Positions 54,701-56,733 of a stretch of DNA of 64,000 nt are shown here, in pieces; the first letter of the stretch is position 1, and every line of letters starts with the position of its first letter. The notes under the pieces were generated by a model. The model saw only the letters and a list, made by a program, of their open reading frames with translations, was not told where the DNA came from and did not search any database. The DNA lies in the NCBI GenBank assembly GCA_029204225.1, contig CM055092.1, positions 85,286,810 through 85,350,809 of the forward strand, read 5' to 3'. The DNA is from Diphasiastrum complanatum. Its lineage: Eukaryota; Streptophyta; Lycopodiopsida; Lycopodiales; Lycopodiaceae. The position numbers were made by a program, and so were the translations under genes.

Positions 54701-56587
54701 TGCAAATCTAGGGGTCTAATCATGATGTAGAAAGACAATCAATGGGGTCCAATCATTCTCAAGCATTCCTTATGCTAGATCTCGAGCTACTCCTATAAGG
54801 AAGTGCTCTCTTATTGTACATACTAGTTTTTGTGAAGCAATTTATGTGATACACATTGTTTTTCCTTATATTCTCTCTCTACTTGAGGGCTCACTCACTT
54901 TATCTCTCTACTCGAGAGTAGGCTGTTTTTCTCTCTCTAAAAGCATGTTGGGAACTTAGTTTTTTCATGTACTCTGATTGCTTTGAGTGCCAATTGAATG
55001 TGGATTCATTATGCATGAAATTGTGCTCTTGTTCGAGAATCAATCTAAGAAGATTGTAGGATGCAATCTATGTGATAGATCTATGTGCAATGACAAATTA
55101 CCTTTAGAAGATCATTGTGGGGGTTGGGCAGGTCTTACGTGTGACTCCTTTACAATGAACATGTAATCAAAGTTTGTTGTGATGTTCTCTTGTACTTTTT
55201 GAGTTGCTTGTATATTGTTTCTAAGCTTTACCTTATGACATCACTGATCTATATAAATTTGTGAAATTGGATATATTCTAATTTCACAAATAGATATGTT
55301 CTCTTGTATTTGGGGCCTTAAAATTTTATTTACACCCTCAAAGTTCCAATCAATTACAATTGATTTTTTTAAAGGTTTTGTCACATTTAGTCATCTGGCA
55401 CTGGCTAGTGTCACACAGTCTACTTTGCTGGCTTCACATACATGATATAGGGCTAGTTCCAGTTCTATGAGAAGAGATCAAGATTGTCAAGTATGATGAT
55501 ATAGATACACCTGGGACATGGAAAATTGGTTATGCAATTTGGACTTGCATTGTTTTGAGTAATCTTATGGATGATTGGACGGCTATTTGGACTATGAGTC
55601 CACATTTTATCAGTTGCTGTTTAGATCTATGTTATTAAGTTGGGTATTTTGGAATCATCAATTTTATTTGACATTGAGAATTCACGTTCTACAACTGGGC
55701 CCCCAAAATAATGCACGAAACTGCAGCTCTGATTATATCAAGCTAAGAGCCAAAGCTAAGGGCCATCATCCTATGACATTGACCTTTGAGCAACATTATC
55801 ACTGGGTGACTGATTGGATGAGACTAGCTCTTAGATTAGCATAGCTCTCATTACGCAAACTTAAGTTTAGATTCTGTTTAGATTTCAGCAGCACACTTGT
55901 GGAAGTTTTTATTTTGGCATTTGCTGTACATTCATTTCATCTCTATAGTTTACTCTTTCCAGTTCAATTTGTCTTCTGTGTGTTTTGGTCATGACTCGTG
56001 TATACAGGTATGGGAAATCAAGGCGGCAGATTTGAGCATCAGCCCTGTTCATCGTGCAGCAAATGGGATTGTTGACCCAAACAAGGTTTATCACAGTCTT
56101 CTGCAATTCCGCATTACCATGATAAAGTTTTGAGTGCTCAGTGGTGTTGATTGCTTAAACAGTTACTGGTAGGCCATACTTATTTTGAAGAATTTGATCT
56201 GTAGATTTTATAGAAGCTCGCATATGGTATTGATAGATTGTGAGTGCTGCATGTATATGTCCAACCATTTGTTACACTTGGATATCACTGTTTCTAACTT
56301 CATACTTGGGGATGAAAGGGAATCTCTCTTAGATTCCCACGTCTCTTACGAGTGCGGCAAGACAAATCTCCTGACCAAGCCACATCATCTCAACAGGTTA
56401 GCATCAGTTCAAGTGCAGGAAACTCTGATTGGCTGATAAAAATCCTTTAGCCGTTTGTTCAATCAGTCAGCCAAGAAGTTTGACTAGTTCTTATATTTTC
56501 TGAGAAATTGCTCAACAGGTTGCTGAAATGTACCGTGCACAACACATCAATCATCATCCAGCCAATGGAAACAATGAGGAGGATTAA
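5780..56587 (+). CDS. LIG1: DNA ligase 1 (ATP-dependent replicative ligase), 17 exons, N-terminus outside window
   Basis: Nuclear ATP-dependent DNA ligase that seals nicks between Okazaki fragments and in excision repair. The visible part encodes about 605 residues and lacks roughly the first 185 of the family's usual length of about 790 in plants, the part holding the PCNA-binding region. Reading from the first visible residue: N-terminal DNA-binding domain about 1-220; adenylation domain with motif I KYDG (catalytic Lys about 259), SRNAER about 279-284, FDLLYLNG about 351-358, EGLIVK about 411-416 and WLKLKKDY about 429-436; then the OB-fold with RFPRLLRVR near 562-570. The tail is short and acidic (NNEED). 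All 16 introns have GT..AG ends, phases match and no stop interrupts the frame, so this is a live gene and not a retrocopy. The organism's other ATP ligases (LIG4, LIG6) differ in architecture. No BRCT domain is present, which argues against LIG4. Confidence 0.96.
6215..6331 (+). CDS. LIG1: LIG1 exon 2
   Basis: 39 codons, phase 0 at both ends, acceptor ttttgtag and donor gtaata. Encodes [16 protein letters not shown] followed by a helix ending in FRFIAK, which aligns with the ligase DNA-binding domain. Intron 1 upstream is 205 nt. Confidence 0.96.
6332..8008 (+). other. LIG1 intron 2 (1.68 kb)
   Basis: The mid-size intron of the gene. AT-rich with many T runs; no TE coding remnant or structured repeat was recognised. 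Confidence 0.7.
8009..8110 (+). CDS. LIG1: LIG1 exon 3
   Basis: 34 codons, phase 0, acceptor ggtacag and donor gtaaca. Encodes [18 protein letters not shown] then [16 protein letters not shown], the conserved DNA-binding-domain helix of eukaryotic ligase 1. Confidence 0.96.
8248..8364 (+). CDS. LIG1: LIG1 exon 4
   Basis: 39 codons, acceptor attttag and donor gttagt. Encodes [20 protein letters not shown] and a Pro-rich loop (EHPPVLPAQ) before LEDRLDE. Reading past the donor leaves the ligase alignment, which fixes the exon end. Confidence 0.94.
8573..8803 (+). CDS. LIG1: LIG1 exon 5 with catalytic lysine (motif I)
   Basis: 77 codons, the largest internal exon. Acceptor catctcag, donor gtaagt. 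Begins [13 protein letters not shown] and ends [11 protein letters not shown]; the Lys of KYDG is the residue that becomes AMP-linked in the family. Also contains [20 protein letters not shown], conserved in eukaryotic ligase 1. Confidence 0.97.
9040..9134 (+). CDS. LIG1: LIG1 exon 6
   Basis: 31 codons plus two bases. Acceptor aatacag, donor gtaagg. Encodes [20 protein letters not shown], the motif Ia region of the adenylation domain. The split Lys codon is completed by exon 7 across a 9.0 kb intron. Confidence 0.95.
9135..11754 (+). other. LIG1 intron 6, left part, no recognised element
   Basis: First 2.6 kb of the 9.0 kb intron. It holds only a short (CT)n run at 10813-10832 and a purine-rich stretch at 11290-11640 whose minus strand gives low-complexity Leu/Phe/Ser reading frames that I do not regard as a gene. 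Confidence 0.55.
11755..12031. repeat. 139-bp tandem duplication, two near-identical units
   Basis: Unit 1 begins gtgaagcaatcgcagg at 11755 and unit 2 repeats it from 11894. Both run through gcagcgatgcagg, gtaaaggcgtc and agagaaacaatactttgg to gggtcaatcc. I saw no differences between the units, so the duplication is recent. Confidence 0.9.
12032..12599 (+). other. Intron 6 spacer
   Basis: No ORF or repeat recognised between the tandem duplication and the LTR fragment. Confidence 0.5.
12600..13008 (+). repeat. Chromovirus 5' LTR fragment
   Basis: Homologous to the minus-strand fragment at 3363-3600 and continues to a primer-binding site at 13009, which identifies it as the right end of a plus-strand 5' LTR. 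The element's coding region is not preserved downstream. Confidence 0.65.
13009..13022 (+). other. Degenerate initiator-Met primer-binding site
   Basis: TGGTATCAAAGTAG, close to the TGGTATCAGAGC site used by most plant LTR elements, placed directly after the LTR fragment. Confidence 0.6.
13023..13829 (+). other. Unassigned intron 6 segment
   Basis: Pyrimidine- and C-rich compared with its surroundings. Short overlapping plus-strand ORFs (13225-13683) show no recognisable domain. It may be the non-coding leader of the element whose LTR ends at 13008. Confidence 0.4.
13830..14660 (-). pseudogene. Ty3/gypsy integrase, frameshifted
   Basis: Reading the minus strand in shifting frames: [16 protein letters not shown] (zinc-binding end), then [14 protein letters not shown] and MVAVDQFSK (core start), then [17 protein letters not shown], then [20 protein letters not shown], then HHVQFQVG at the C-terminal domain. 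Several frameshifts and internal losses break it. Gag-like sequence and an LTR lie upstream on the same strand; reverse transcriptase is missing. Confidence 0.75.
14900..15480 (-). pseudogene. Probable retroelement gag remnant
   Basis: From ATG at about 15465 ([20 protein letters not shown]) the minus strand gives patches such as [12 protein letters not shown] and [14 protein letters not shown] with stops between. Position between a primer-binding site (16235) and integrase (14660) suggests Gag. The family is not clear from sequence. Confidence 0.45.
15540..16234 (-). other. Repetitive untranslated leader of the minus-strand gypsy element
   Basis: Between primer site and gag. Rich in diverged short repeats around gaaatgggcgatgg and gggcgc. 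ORFs on either strand are low-complexity products of these repeats. Confidence 0.5.
16235..16248 (-). other. Primer-binding site, initiator Met type
   Basis: Minus strand reads TGGTATCAGAGCAC, a canonical plant LTR-element primer site, with an LTR end (…TTCA) six bases before it. Confidence 0.8.
16254..16600 (-). repeat. 5' LTR of the minus-strand gypsy element (outer end uncertain)
   Basis: Starts next to the primer site and contains a minus-strand TATA-type box (GGGTATAAG near 16450). No second copy is present in the window, so the outer limit is a guess. Confidence 0.45.
16601..18137 (+). other. LIG1 intron 6, right part
   Basis: No recognisable TE protein or exon until the acceptor at 18137. 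Several short ORFs here (17436-17737 minus, 17824-18033 plus) have no features I can identify. Confidence 0.5.
18138..18225 (+). CDS. LIG1: LIG1 exon 7
   Basis: One base plus 29 codons. Acceptor tttatgcag, donor gtcagc. Encodes [20 protein letters not shown], the LDCEVVA-type adenylation motif with its conserved Asp/Glu, then ETNKILPFQ. Confidence 0.95.
18636..18767 (+). CDS. LIG1: LIG1 exon 8
   Basis: 44 codons, phase 0. Acceptor gtttgcag, donor gtatat. Encodes VLSTRSRKG ... [17 protein letters not shown] ... LNIRRE, covering the FD-x-LYLNG motif III of the nucleotidyltransferase domain. An 8.3 kb intron follows. Confidence 0.95.
19014..19060. repeat. (TA)n microsatellite
   Basis: Uninterrupted TA/AT dinucleotides, ending directly at an actagt junction. 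Confidence 0.97.
19062..19088 (-). mobile_element. Helitron-like 3' terminus
   Basis: On the minus strand: a GC hairpin (CCGCC-ATC-GGCGG), ten bases, then CTAG followed by T in a (TA)n target. This is the arrangement of plant Helitron 3' ends: hairpin, 10-12 nt, CTRR, insertion between A and T. The other end (TC) and any Rep/helicase gene were not found, so at most this is a short non-autonomous copy extending rightwards. Confidence 0.4.
19089..19138. repeat. GT/GC-rich alternating microsatellite
   Basis: Alternating purine-pyrimidine run of gtgcgtgt-type units next to the Helitron-like hairpin. Confidence 0.9.
19539..19635. repeat. Compound (AG)n-(AAG)n microsatellite
   Basis: About 34 AG units followed by about 10 AAG units. 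Read on the minus strand it lies downstream of the LINE coding region, where a LINE 3' tail would be expected. Confidence 0.97.
19725..21108 (-). pseudogene. LINE A reverse transcriptase, split by a frameshift
   Basis: Non-LTR reverse transcriptase in two overlapping frames (19725-20600 and 20512-21108). Visible motifs in order: [47 protein letters not shown] (domain A, catalytic Asp), [12 protein letters not shown], then after the frameshift near 20550 LYADDVALL (catalytic YADD). A C-terminal stretch of about 180 residues follows. Endonuclease and ORF1 pieces lie upstream on the same strand, so this is one LINE of the plant L1/RTE-like type. The frameshift between GCPLSPLL and the YADD block makes it inactive. 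Confidence 0.9.
21276..22045 (-). pseudogene. LINE A endonuclease C-terminal half and linker
   Basis: The minus strand gives [18 protein letters not shown], then [20 protein letters not shown] (apurinic-type endonuclease, with catalytic His/Asp context), then a linker with [14 protein letters not shown]. Frames shift and a stop occurs at about 21868. The N-terminal half of the endonuclease is deleted: sequence jumps from ORF1 to the RQTEF block at about 22045. Confidence 0.8.
22050..22655 (-). pseudogene. LINE A ORF1 (nucleic-acid-binding coiled-coil protein)
   Basis: Minus strand: a Pro-rich start, a heptad-like segment ([18 protein letters not shown], then [17 protein letters not shown]), then [20 protein letters not shown], the ORF1p RNA-binding signature also seen in LINE C ([20 protein letters not shown]). 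Stops and frame shifts are present. Not visible as a long ORF. Confidence 0.75.
22663..23118 (+). pseudogene. LINE B endonuclease C-terminal half
   Basis: Plus strand: [52 protein letters not shown], then [14 protein letters not shown]. Closely matches the LINE A endonuclease. It begins within about 10 bp of the LINE A 5' end and runs the other way, so the two LINEs are head to head. Confidence 0.82.
23119..24900 (+). pseudogene. LINE B linker and reverse transcriptase, many frameshifts
   Basis: Linker: [21 protein letters not shown] begins at about 23640 ([20 protein letters not shown]), then KNGDP near 23765, a decayed stretch to 24130, [20 protein letters not shown] (domain A), [20 protein letters not shown] and a [10 protein letters not shown]-like active-site block at about 24440. 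The [16 protein letters not shown] block near 24815-24880 matches LINE A. Numerous stops. Confidence 0.82.
24901..26905 (+). other. Intron 8 segment with one possible gypsy RT trace
   Basis: Mostly unassignable. The minus strand at about 25914-26147 reads [20 protein letters not shown] ... [11 protein letters not shown], which faintly resembles the start of gypsy RT (EL-x-KQI-x-ELL ... W-R-MC-x-DYR-x-LN). Too degraded to assign firmly. Confidence 0.35.
26906..27010 (+). other. Possible 35-codon cassette exon in LIG1 intron 8
   Basis: A 105-nt open stretch bounded by tgtttccag and gtagtt. It is phase 0 at both ends, so it would insert in frame between exons 8 and 9. Encodes [19 protein letters not shown] and [16 protein letters not shown], not part of any ligase I know. 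The 37-nt gap to exon 9 is too short for normal plant splicing, which argues against use. Confidence 0.25.
27048..27160 (+). CDS. LIG1: LIG1 exon 9
   Basis: 37 codons plus two bases. Acceptor aatatgcag, donor gtagga. Encodes [20 protein letters not shown] and EFLQDAINH. The split Ser codon is finished by exon 10, 6.9 kb away. Confidence 0.94.
27161..27769 (+). other. Intron 9 start, nothing recognised
   Basis: No exon or TE protein seen before the integrase fragment. Confidence 0.5.
27770..28050 (-). pseudogene. Ty3/gypsy integrase C-terminal fragment
   Basis: Minus strand: [20 protein letters not shown], then [19 protein letters not shown] and [20 protein letters not shown]. This is the GDxV...L...GPF-IL-KI--NAYxLDLP pattern of the gypsy integrase C-terminal domain. 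No zinc finger or core remains. Confidence 0.78.
28100..28526 (+). pseudogene. LINE C ORF1
   Basis: Plus strand: [20 protein letters not shown], a short frame break at about 28355, then [20 protein letters not shown] and [17 protein letters not shown]. This is the LINE ORF1p C-terminal pattern (R--LKG--IF--DDLT ... GK---YR-G-V). Confidence 0.8.
28583..29676 (+). pseudogene. LINE C endonuclease and linker, cut off by an LTR
   Basis: Endonuclease start [20 protein letters not shown] and [12 protein letters not shown] (catalytic Glu of the ETH motif), then DFNAR- and [20 protein letters not shown]-like blocks in shifted frames, [14 protein letters not shown]-like at 29347 and a linker [18 protein letters not shown]. 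The linker stops abruptly at 29676 where an LTR (TGTGAACC) begins. RT is absent. Confidence 0.8.
29677..30334 (-). repeat. 3' LTR of a minus-strand gypsy chromovirus, inserted in LINE C
   Basis: Plus-strand edges TGTGAACC ... CTCTACA give TG...CA ends and 658 bp. The right edge is fixed by a polypurine tract (minus strand GGAGGGG at 30341-30348) and the chromodomain beyond it. Inside are two tandem duplications: a 48-bp unit (29860-29955) and an 86-bp unit (29969-30135). Confidence 0.75.
30368..30602 (-). pseudogene. Chromodomain end of a gypsy integrase
   Basis: Minus strand: [35 protein letters not shown], then [19 protein letters not shown] and YPEILDSYF before TGA. This is a chromodomain (Y-LVKWK-YP--D-TWE). 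The rest of pol has been lost where a copia leader now begins. Confidence 0.75.
30658..30698. repeat. (AG)n microsatellite
   Basis: About 20 uninterrupted AG units at the junction of the chromovirus fragment and the copia leader. Confidence 0.97.
31127..31990 (+). pseudogene. Ty1/copia Gag, broken by frameshift and stops
   Basis: ATG at 31127 gives [20 protein letters not shown] then SIWKFKM, the typical copia Gag start. A frameshift near 31290 leads to [20 protein letters not shown] and [15 protein letters not shown] at 31488 and a TGA near 31831 follow. The zinc knuckle [14 protein letters not shown] sits at 31869-31910. Related to the Gag at 60837-61380 (SSKLDGTNY...WKFKM), so they belong to one lineage. 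Confidence 0.88.
32004..32290 (+). pseudogene. Ty1/copia aspartic protease
   Basis: Encodes [20 protein letters not shown] (catalytic Asp in DSGAS at 32070) and ends in [12 protein letters not shown], the usual protease-to-integrase boundary. It is out of frame with both Gag and integrase: the overlap at about 32260 needs a shift. Confidence 0.85.
32245..33335 (+). pseudogene. Ty1/copia integrase, element truncated before RT
   Basis: Reads [16 protein letters not shown] (GAG-pre-integrase), then core [58 protein letters not shown] and E of the triad are visible. A TGA at 33055 and a frameshift follow, then [20 protein letters not shown] ending at 33335. RT, RNase H and the 3' LTR are missing. 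Confidence 0.88.
33395..33540 (-). pseudogene. LINE reverse transcriptase scrap
   Basis: Minus strand: [20 protein letters not shown] then SIPQY, equal to domain A of LINE A ([15 protein letters not shown]). Too short to tell whether it is part of LINE C displaced by later insertions. Confidence 0.7.
33541..34081 (+). other. End of LIG1 intron 9
   Basis: No coding or repeat feature recognised before the acceptor at 34081. Confidence 0.5.
34082..34183 (+). CDS. LIG1: LIG1 exon 10 (motifs IV and V)
   Basis: One base, 33 codons, two bases. Acceptor ttctctgcag, donor gtattc. Encodes [20 protein letters not shown] (motif IV, metal-binding Glu) and [13 protein letters not shown] (motif V Lys pair). 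Confidence 0.96.
34427..34488 (+). CDS. LIG1: LIG1 exon 11
   Basis: 62 nt. Acceptor tgattgcag, donor gtaagt. Encodes [20 protein letters not shown], the entry to the OB-fold domain. Introns on both sides are about 240 nt. Confidence 0.95.
34731..34802 (+). CDS. LIG1: LIG1 exon 12
   Basis: 72 nt. Acceptor tttgccag, donor gttagt. Encodes [20 protein letters not shown] then CKI, an OB-fold strand pair conserved in ligase 1. A 9.3 kb intron follows. Confidence 0.95.
34803..36202 (+). other. Left part of LIG1 intron 12
   Basis: No TE protein recognised. 35515-35810 holds several diverged gttccca/tgggaac pieces in both orientations, possibly a decayed inverted repeat. Short ORFs at 35358-36204 have no domain I can name. 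Confidence 0.45.
36203..36512 (+). pseudogene. Chromovirus integrase C-terminus with chromodomain
   Basis: Reads [20 protein letters not shown] then [12 protein letters not shown], the V-AYKL-LP----IHPVFHVS-LK signature, then a chromodomain ([34 protein letters not shown]) and a TGA at 36510. Frame intact over 100 codons, but the rest of pol is missing. A polypurine tract and LTR follow directly. Confidence 0.88.
36534..36996 (+). repeat. Chromovirus 3' LTR (right end uncertain), GC-rich
   Basis: Starts TGTTAGAGTCC after the purine tract agaggagggaagga. Clearly richer in G+C than the surrounding intron. A degraded copy lies at 4196-4640. The true right end may extend past 36996, where homology between the copies fades. 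Confidence 0.72.
36997..37386 (+). other. Spacer between chromovirus LTR and copia LTR
   Basis: May include the last part of the chromovirus LTR. Nothing else recognised. Confidence 0.45.
37387..37844 (+). repeat. 5' LTR of host copia element, 3' part deleted
   Basis: Begins TGTTGTAAA and aligns along its length with 42927-43431 (shared gactcagccgacaccgacta, cgattactcgtatgtcaat, ttatcagttgctcggttaga). A primer-binding site is not visible after it; gag sequence follows within a few bases, so the LTR end and leader were deleted. Confidence 0.85.
37850..38270 (+). pseudogene. Ty1/copia Gag remnant
   Basis: Reads [20 protein letters not shown], then [19 protein letters not shown]-stop, then in another frame [20 protein letters not shown] and LLSSLPSL-stop. 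This is the UBN2-type Gag core with stops and a frameshift. N-terminus and zinc knuckle are missing. Confidence 0.8.
38320..39085 (+). pseudogene. Ty1/copia integrase, 5' part
   Basis: Reads [64 protein letters not shown], then [17 protein letters not shown]. Several stops and frame breaks. At 39090 the coding sequence is cut by the nested LTR element and resumes at 41951. Confidence 0.82.
39091..39499 (-). repeat. 3' LTR of the nested element
   Basis: Plus-strand ends TGTAGG ... TAACA. A minus-strand polypurine tract (AAGGAGGG) adjoins at 39500-39510. A TATA-like box (minus CTATTTATATG) lies near 39228-39238. Confidence 0.92.
39685..40908 (-). CDS. 407-aa ORF of nested element, faint Gag similarity
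   Basis: Long uninterrupted minus-strand frame from ATG 40908. Residues about 60-115 ([20 protein letters not shown] then MYQIKD, LKVEEQ) resemble the UBN2 Gag core of copia elements (CKTSKEAW--L--MY). The rest is unlike any protein I know: a hydrophobic N-terminus ([15 protein letters not shown]), a hydrophobic segment about 215-245 and no zinc knuckle. It is the sole large frame between the LTRs. It may be a relic that has stayed open by chance or a rewritten Gag; evidence for function is only its openness. Confidence 0.45.
   Translation of the reverse strand: MVSTHSGADFSYLILAGFVSFRAHLGFEKVYLLGWFLWQEIWEQFVLVWAKICWMAPKILSVTRSILYHLRFCKTSKSAWETLLKMYQIKDSSSCFLLSTSSSLKVEEQSHAKFDHCLFTSTSLHRNVGMVKHSSSLEPFVANDGCISEELYKQVSQDNVLEKAEIKHSLNPFCTNGGRKKIMSISTLVQSGVLLDFLGVQSGKLLVFFLKMVDTRFSHGLLIIFSLCYIVSILLCIGNGLRKVFGQQGPHLEHFGQQSVGDFVVVGQPATASCWLSESLRDSKASSYLGGNTHASPKSVPYADFPVLMLTSYDDGVVLPSVGEQIIDSKIREDVMVKEYHTLLYVSCGKKTYGIMWEPLMDCKSIFQLVAGFSVTYFGWSMLVFTLRLDATALRILHLFYIGHDWG
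41521..41537 (-). other. Primer-binding site of nested element
   Basis: Minus strand TGGTATCAGAGCCATGG, a canonical initiator-Met tRNA site directly abutting the LTR. Confidence 0.92.
41538..41945 (-). repeat. 5' LTR of the nested element
   Basis: 408 bp, partner of 39091-39499. Small indels separate the two, for example gggccccttaacat versus ggaacat. Confidence 0.92.
41951..42926 (+). pseudogene. Ty1/copia integrase tail and reverse transcriptase, internally deleted
   Basis: Resumes the gene cut at 39085: [20 protein letters not shown], an acidic spacer with TAG at 42193, then [58 protein letters not shown] deletion of about 60 codons removes RT domain A. The frame then shifts to [17 protein letters not shown] and [12 protein letters not shown] (catalytic YVDD). 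RNase H is lost; the 3' LTR begins at 42927. Confidence 0.87.
42927..43431 (+). repeat. 3' LTR of host copia element (may extend further right)
   Basis: Aligns with 37387-37844 and carries two extra segments. Alignment stops at ccagagtgca only because the 5' copy is deleted there, so the real LTR could reach about 43700. Confidence 0.8.
43432..44097 (+). other. End of intron 12, probable LTR tail plus unique DNA
   Basis: Up to about 43700 may still be copia LTR. Includes a perfect 8+8 palindrome (gacttcga-tatg-tcgaagtc) at 43770-43789. No coding feature. Confidence 0.4.
44098..44171 (+). CDS. LIG1: LIG1 exon 13
   Basis: 74 nt. Acceptor tgattcag, donor gttctg. Two bases complete a Gly codon, then [20 protein letters not shown] and PKPK. 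Rejoins exon 12 in frame. Confidence 0.94.
44345..44401 (+). CDS. LIG1: LIG1 exon 14
   Basis: 19 codons. Acceptor gtatcag, donor gtatgc. Encodes [19 protein letters not shown], matching the family's YYRVG...PDVWF segment. The longest intron (11.6 kb) follows. Confidence 0.94.
44402..47010 (+). other. Left part of LIG1 intron 14
   Basis: No protein match. Around 45995-46030 a ctatatatatagagggaggg block resembles an LTR promoter. From about 46540 the sequence may be the leader of the older copia-like element that continues at 52428. Confidence 0.4.
47016..47669 (+). repeat. 5' LTR of the 47-52 kb element
   Basis: TGTGAGAG ... CTTCACA. Carries a TATA box (ctataaaagg, 47291-47300) followed by a CT-rich tract, so the transcript should start near 47325. 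Confidence 0.93.
47291..47300 (+). promoter_or_regulatory. LTR TATA box
   Basis: ctataaaagg, about 275 bp into the LTR; conserved in the 3' LTR at 52043-52052. Confidence 0.7.
47670..47686 (+). other. Primer-binding site
   Basis: TGGTATCAGAGCTCTTG directly after the LTR, the initiator-Met tRNA site used by plant copia elements. Confidence 0.92.
48272..49177 (+). CDS. Copia-like Gag polyprotein (intact)
   Basis: I take ATG 48272 ([15 protein letters not shown]) as start; an upstream in-frame ATG at 48203 adds 23 unlikely residues. Domains: Gag N-term [20 protein letters not shown]2 core ([20 protein letters not shown] then LRRQIFQSL), a basic [15 protein letters not shown] linker and zinc knuckle [14 protein letters not shown] at about residue 245. 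It forms the particle and packages element RNA. Ends at TGA-TAG just before the protease motif. Openness over 302 codons fits a recent insertion. Confidence 0.88.
   Translation: MATSGGFMLESNDRLTSINYSTWKVRMESLLEMNELMKIVAGVEERPQAPQDQVRYDKRAKKALHMIKMNVTNELLKEVGKCTSSLEAWEALKKLYESKSTSRVLTLRRQIFQSLQKKEESTHAFVLRVKAFNDELACIDESIKEVELVQVILNGLLDDHANLVQSFAIQKTLPSIVDLQEILVNEEYRLQSRGGGSTSTSHYEEEAMFIKGKFKGKGKGKWSKGQDQGETFSFGKKKDKSKLKCFYCGIKGHFANECLKKQRDEGSKQINFTTNDEDLGGGDFLLMCSSSPISSEGDKDS
49178..49468 (+). pseudogene. Aspartic protease with paired nonsense codons
   Basis: Directly after Gag in the same frame: two adjacent stops (TGA TAG) stand where family members have Trp codons, then [20 protein letters not shown] (catalytic Asp), [17 protein letters not shown] and FITKE-stop. 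All else is intact. Confidence 0.82.
49472..50776 (+). CDS. 434-aa ORF replacing integrase/RT, function unknown
   Basis: Frame open from the protease boundary. Starts [19 protein letters not shown], the usual protease-integrase junction, but no GAG-pre-integrase zinc site or D,D-E core follows. Middle part is Ser/Lys-rich (about 115-225) with [11 protein letters not shown] hydrophobic patch follows at about 228-245. The last third shows an RT echo: [20 protein letters not shown], then [20 protein letters not shown], where copia RT has YGLKQAP--WY ... LLLYVDD. The YVDD Asp pair is destroyed. No function is assigned. Confidence 0.5.
   Translation: MVARGNRQSRLFKLDAFVMANKKDGMEKEIGLNFPKFPFSINKIGGSYAKSKKLPYARSRSRSNILLGDVHLCANLASLEDNDGVSMVLHGKCKHAKDKERANFINGGEGSSLEKIVVNDFFDHMSKDVARCMHEGGSSSTFFCYDSKKVIFPASRVTCFHKESRSNGSIKRLGEGDSHKSRRRKVCEEFKVGCTLNDVIVNDSEEESLSYESLPKTSSRSSCLKKESTSIILMLKVLIIFFMASNVFEVSISYDAIIKRESYEGKSNGRLVLGKIQGMDLTSLHQLKGFYDYKLITHDQDGKSLVGEDYMEQIERQFLQGKRDLIGEPIEVCYGLKKAGFTRFYTHIYLLYFMLVGKFGIYLLIYDGDIGDIVFTNLYGRSRSSIDEILLDLDHMFEREYFQRFKSEDIHIFDIFDDQEKDKQVEATHFALLT
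50777..51768 (+). other. 3' internal region of the 47-52 kb element
   Basis: Short plus-strand ORFs (50807-51022, 50997-51332) with no recognised domain, then the polypurine tract. One passage ([20 protein letters not shown]) is hydrophobic. An RNase H is not visible. Confidence 0.5.
51769..52422 (+). repeat. 3' LTR of the 47-52 kb element
   Basis: Same length as the 5' LTR (654 bp), TGTGAGAG ... CTTCACA, followed by target duplication actag. Confidence 0.93.
52560..53460 (+). pseudogene. Older copia-like element: zinc knuckle, protease and spacer remnants
   Basis: [14 protein letters not shown] knuckle, then a protease in which DSGA has decayed ([13 protein letters not shown]), stops, then [20 protein letters not shown] and [20 protein letters not shown]. 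After a 70-bp duplication comes an acidic spacer ending RIEEPHGYQ-stop. This is the flank into which the 5.4 kb element inserted. Confidence 0.78.
53102..53241. repeat. 70-bp tandem duplication
   Basis: The stretch tcaagcttaatatttgtgtg ... gacctcatttc occurs twice head to tail with no difference seen; period 70 nt, which shifts the reading frame. Confidence 0.92.
53461..54300 (+). other. Degenerate internal region of older element
   Basis: Contains a 108-codon plus-strand ORF (53725-54051) without recognisable domains and another at 54079-54282. No pol motifs. Confidence 0.4.
54301..56007 (+). other. Probable old LTR and end of intron 14
   Basis: 54540-54760 has diverged repeats of the type gaggcccaatca--(n)--gaggtg. 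CT-rich tracts at 54865-54945 follow. 55140-56007 is unassigned up to the acceptor at 56007. Confidence 0.45.
56008..56085 (+). CDS. LIG1: LIG1 exon 15
   Basis: 26 codons. Acceptor tatacag, donor gtttat. Encodes [20 protein letters not shown] then IVDPNK, which is highly conserved and contacts DNA in ligase 1 structures. Confidence 0.95.
56319..56396 (+). CDS. LIG1: LIG1 exon 16 (motif VI)
   Basis: 26 codons. Encodes [20 protein letters not shown] then ATSSQQ; RFPR and the following basic residues are motif VI. The acceptor (gatgaaag) has a weak pyrimidine tract, unusual among these exons, but protein alignment and phase fix it. Donor gttagc. Confidence 0.92.
56519..56587 (+). CDS. LIG1: LIG1 terminal exon 17 and stop
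   Basis: 22 codons and TAA. Acceptor ctcaacag. Encodes [20 protein letters not shown] then ED-stop, like the Y-x-AQ-x-NHP...acidic tail of plant LIG1. The 122 nt intron before it is the shortest in the gene. Confidence 0.94.
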   Translation, partial: VAEMYRAQHINHHPANGNNEED

Positions 56588-56733
56588 GGTGATTTTCCAA
56601 AAGCTACAATGCTATCTAGCTTTCTAGTAGTCATGGGGCACCCTAAACACTGGTAAGCGTTCTCAATGAGTTTTTGTGGTAATCATTCCGTGATAAGTGA
56701 CAAGTCAAATTTTAAATATATAAGAGCATGAAA
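56588..56733 (+). other. LIG1 3' UTR start with a possible donor at 56653
   Basis: Follows the TAA. Contains ctg-gtaagc (donor-like) at 56650-56658, 65 nt after the stop. No polyadenylation signal is evident before the LTR at 56734. Confidence 0.4.
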
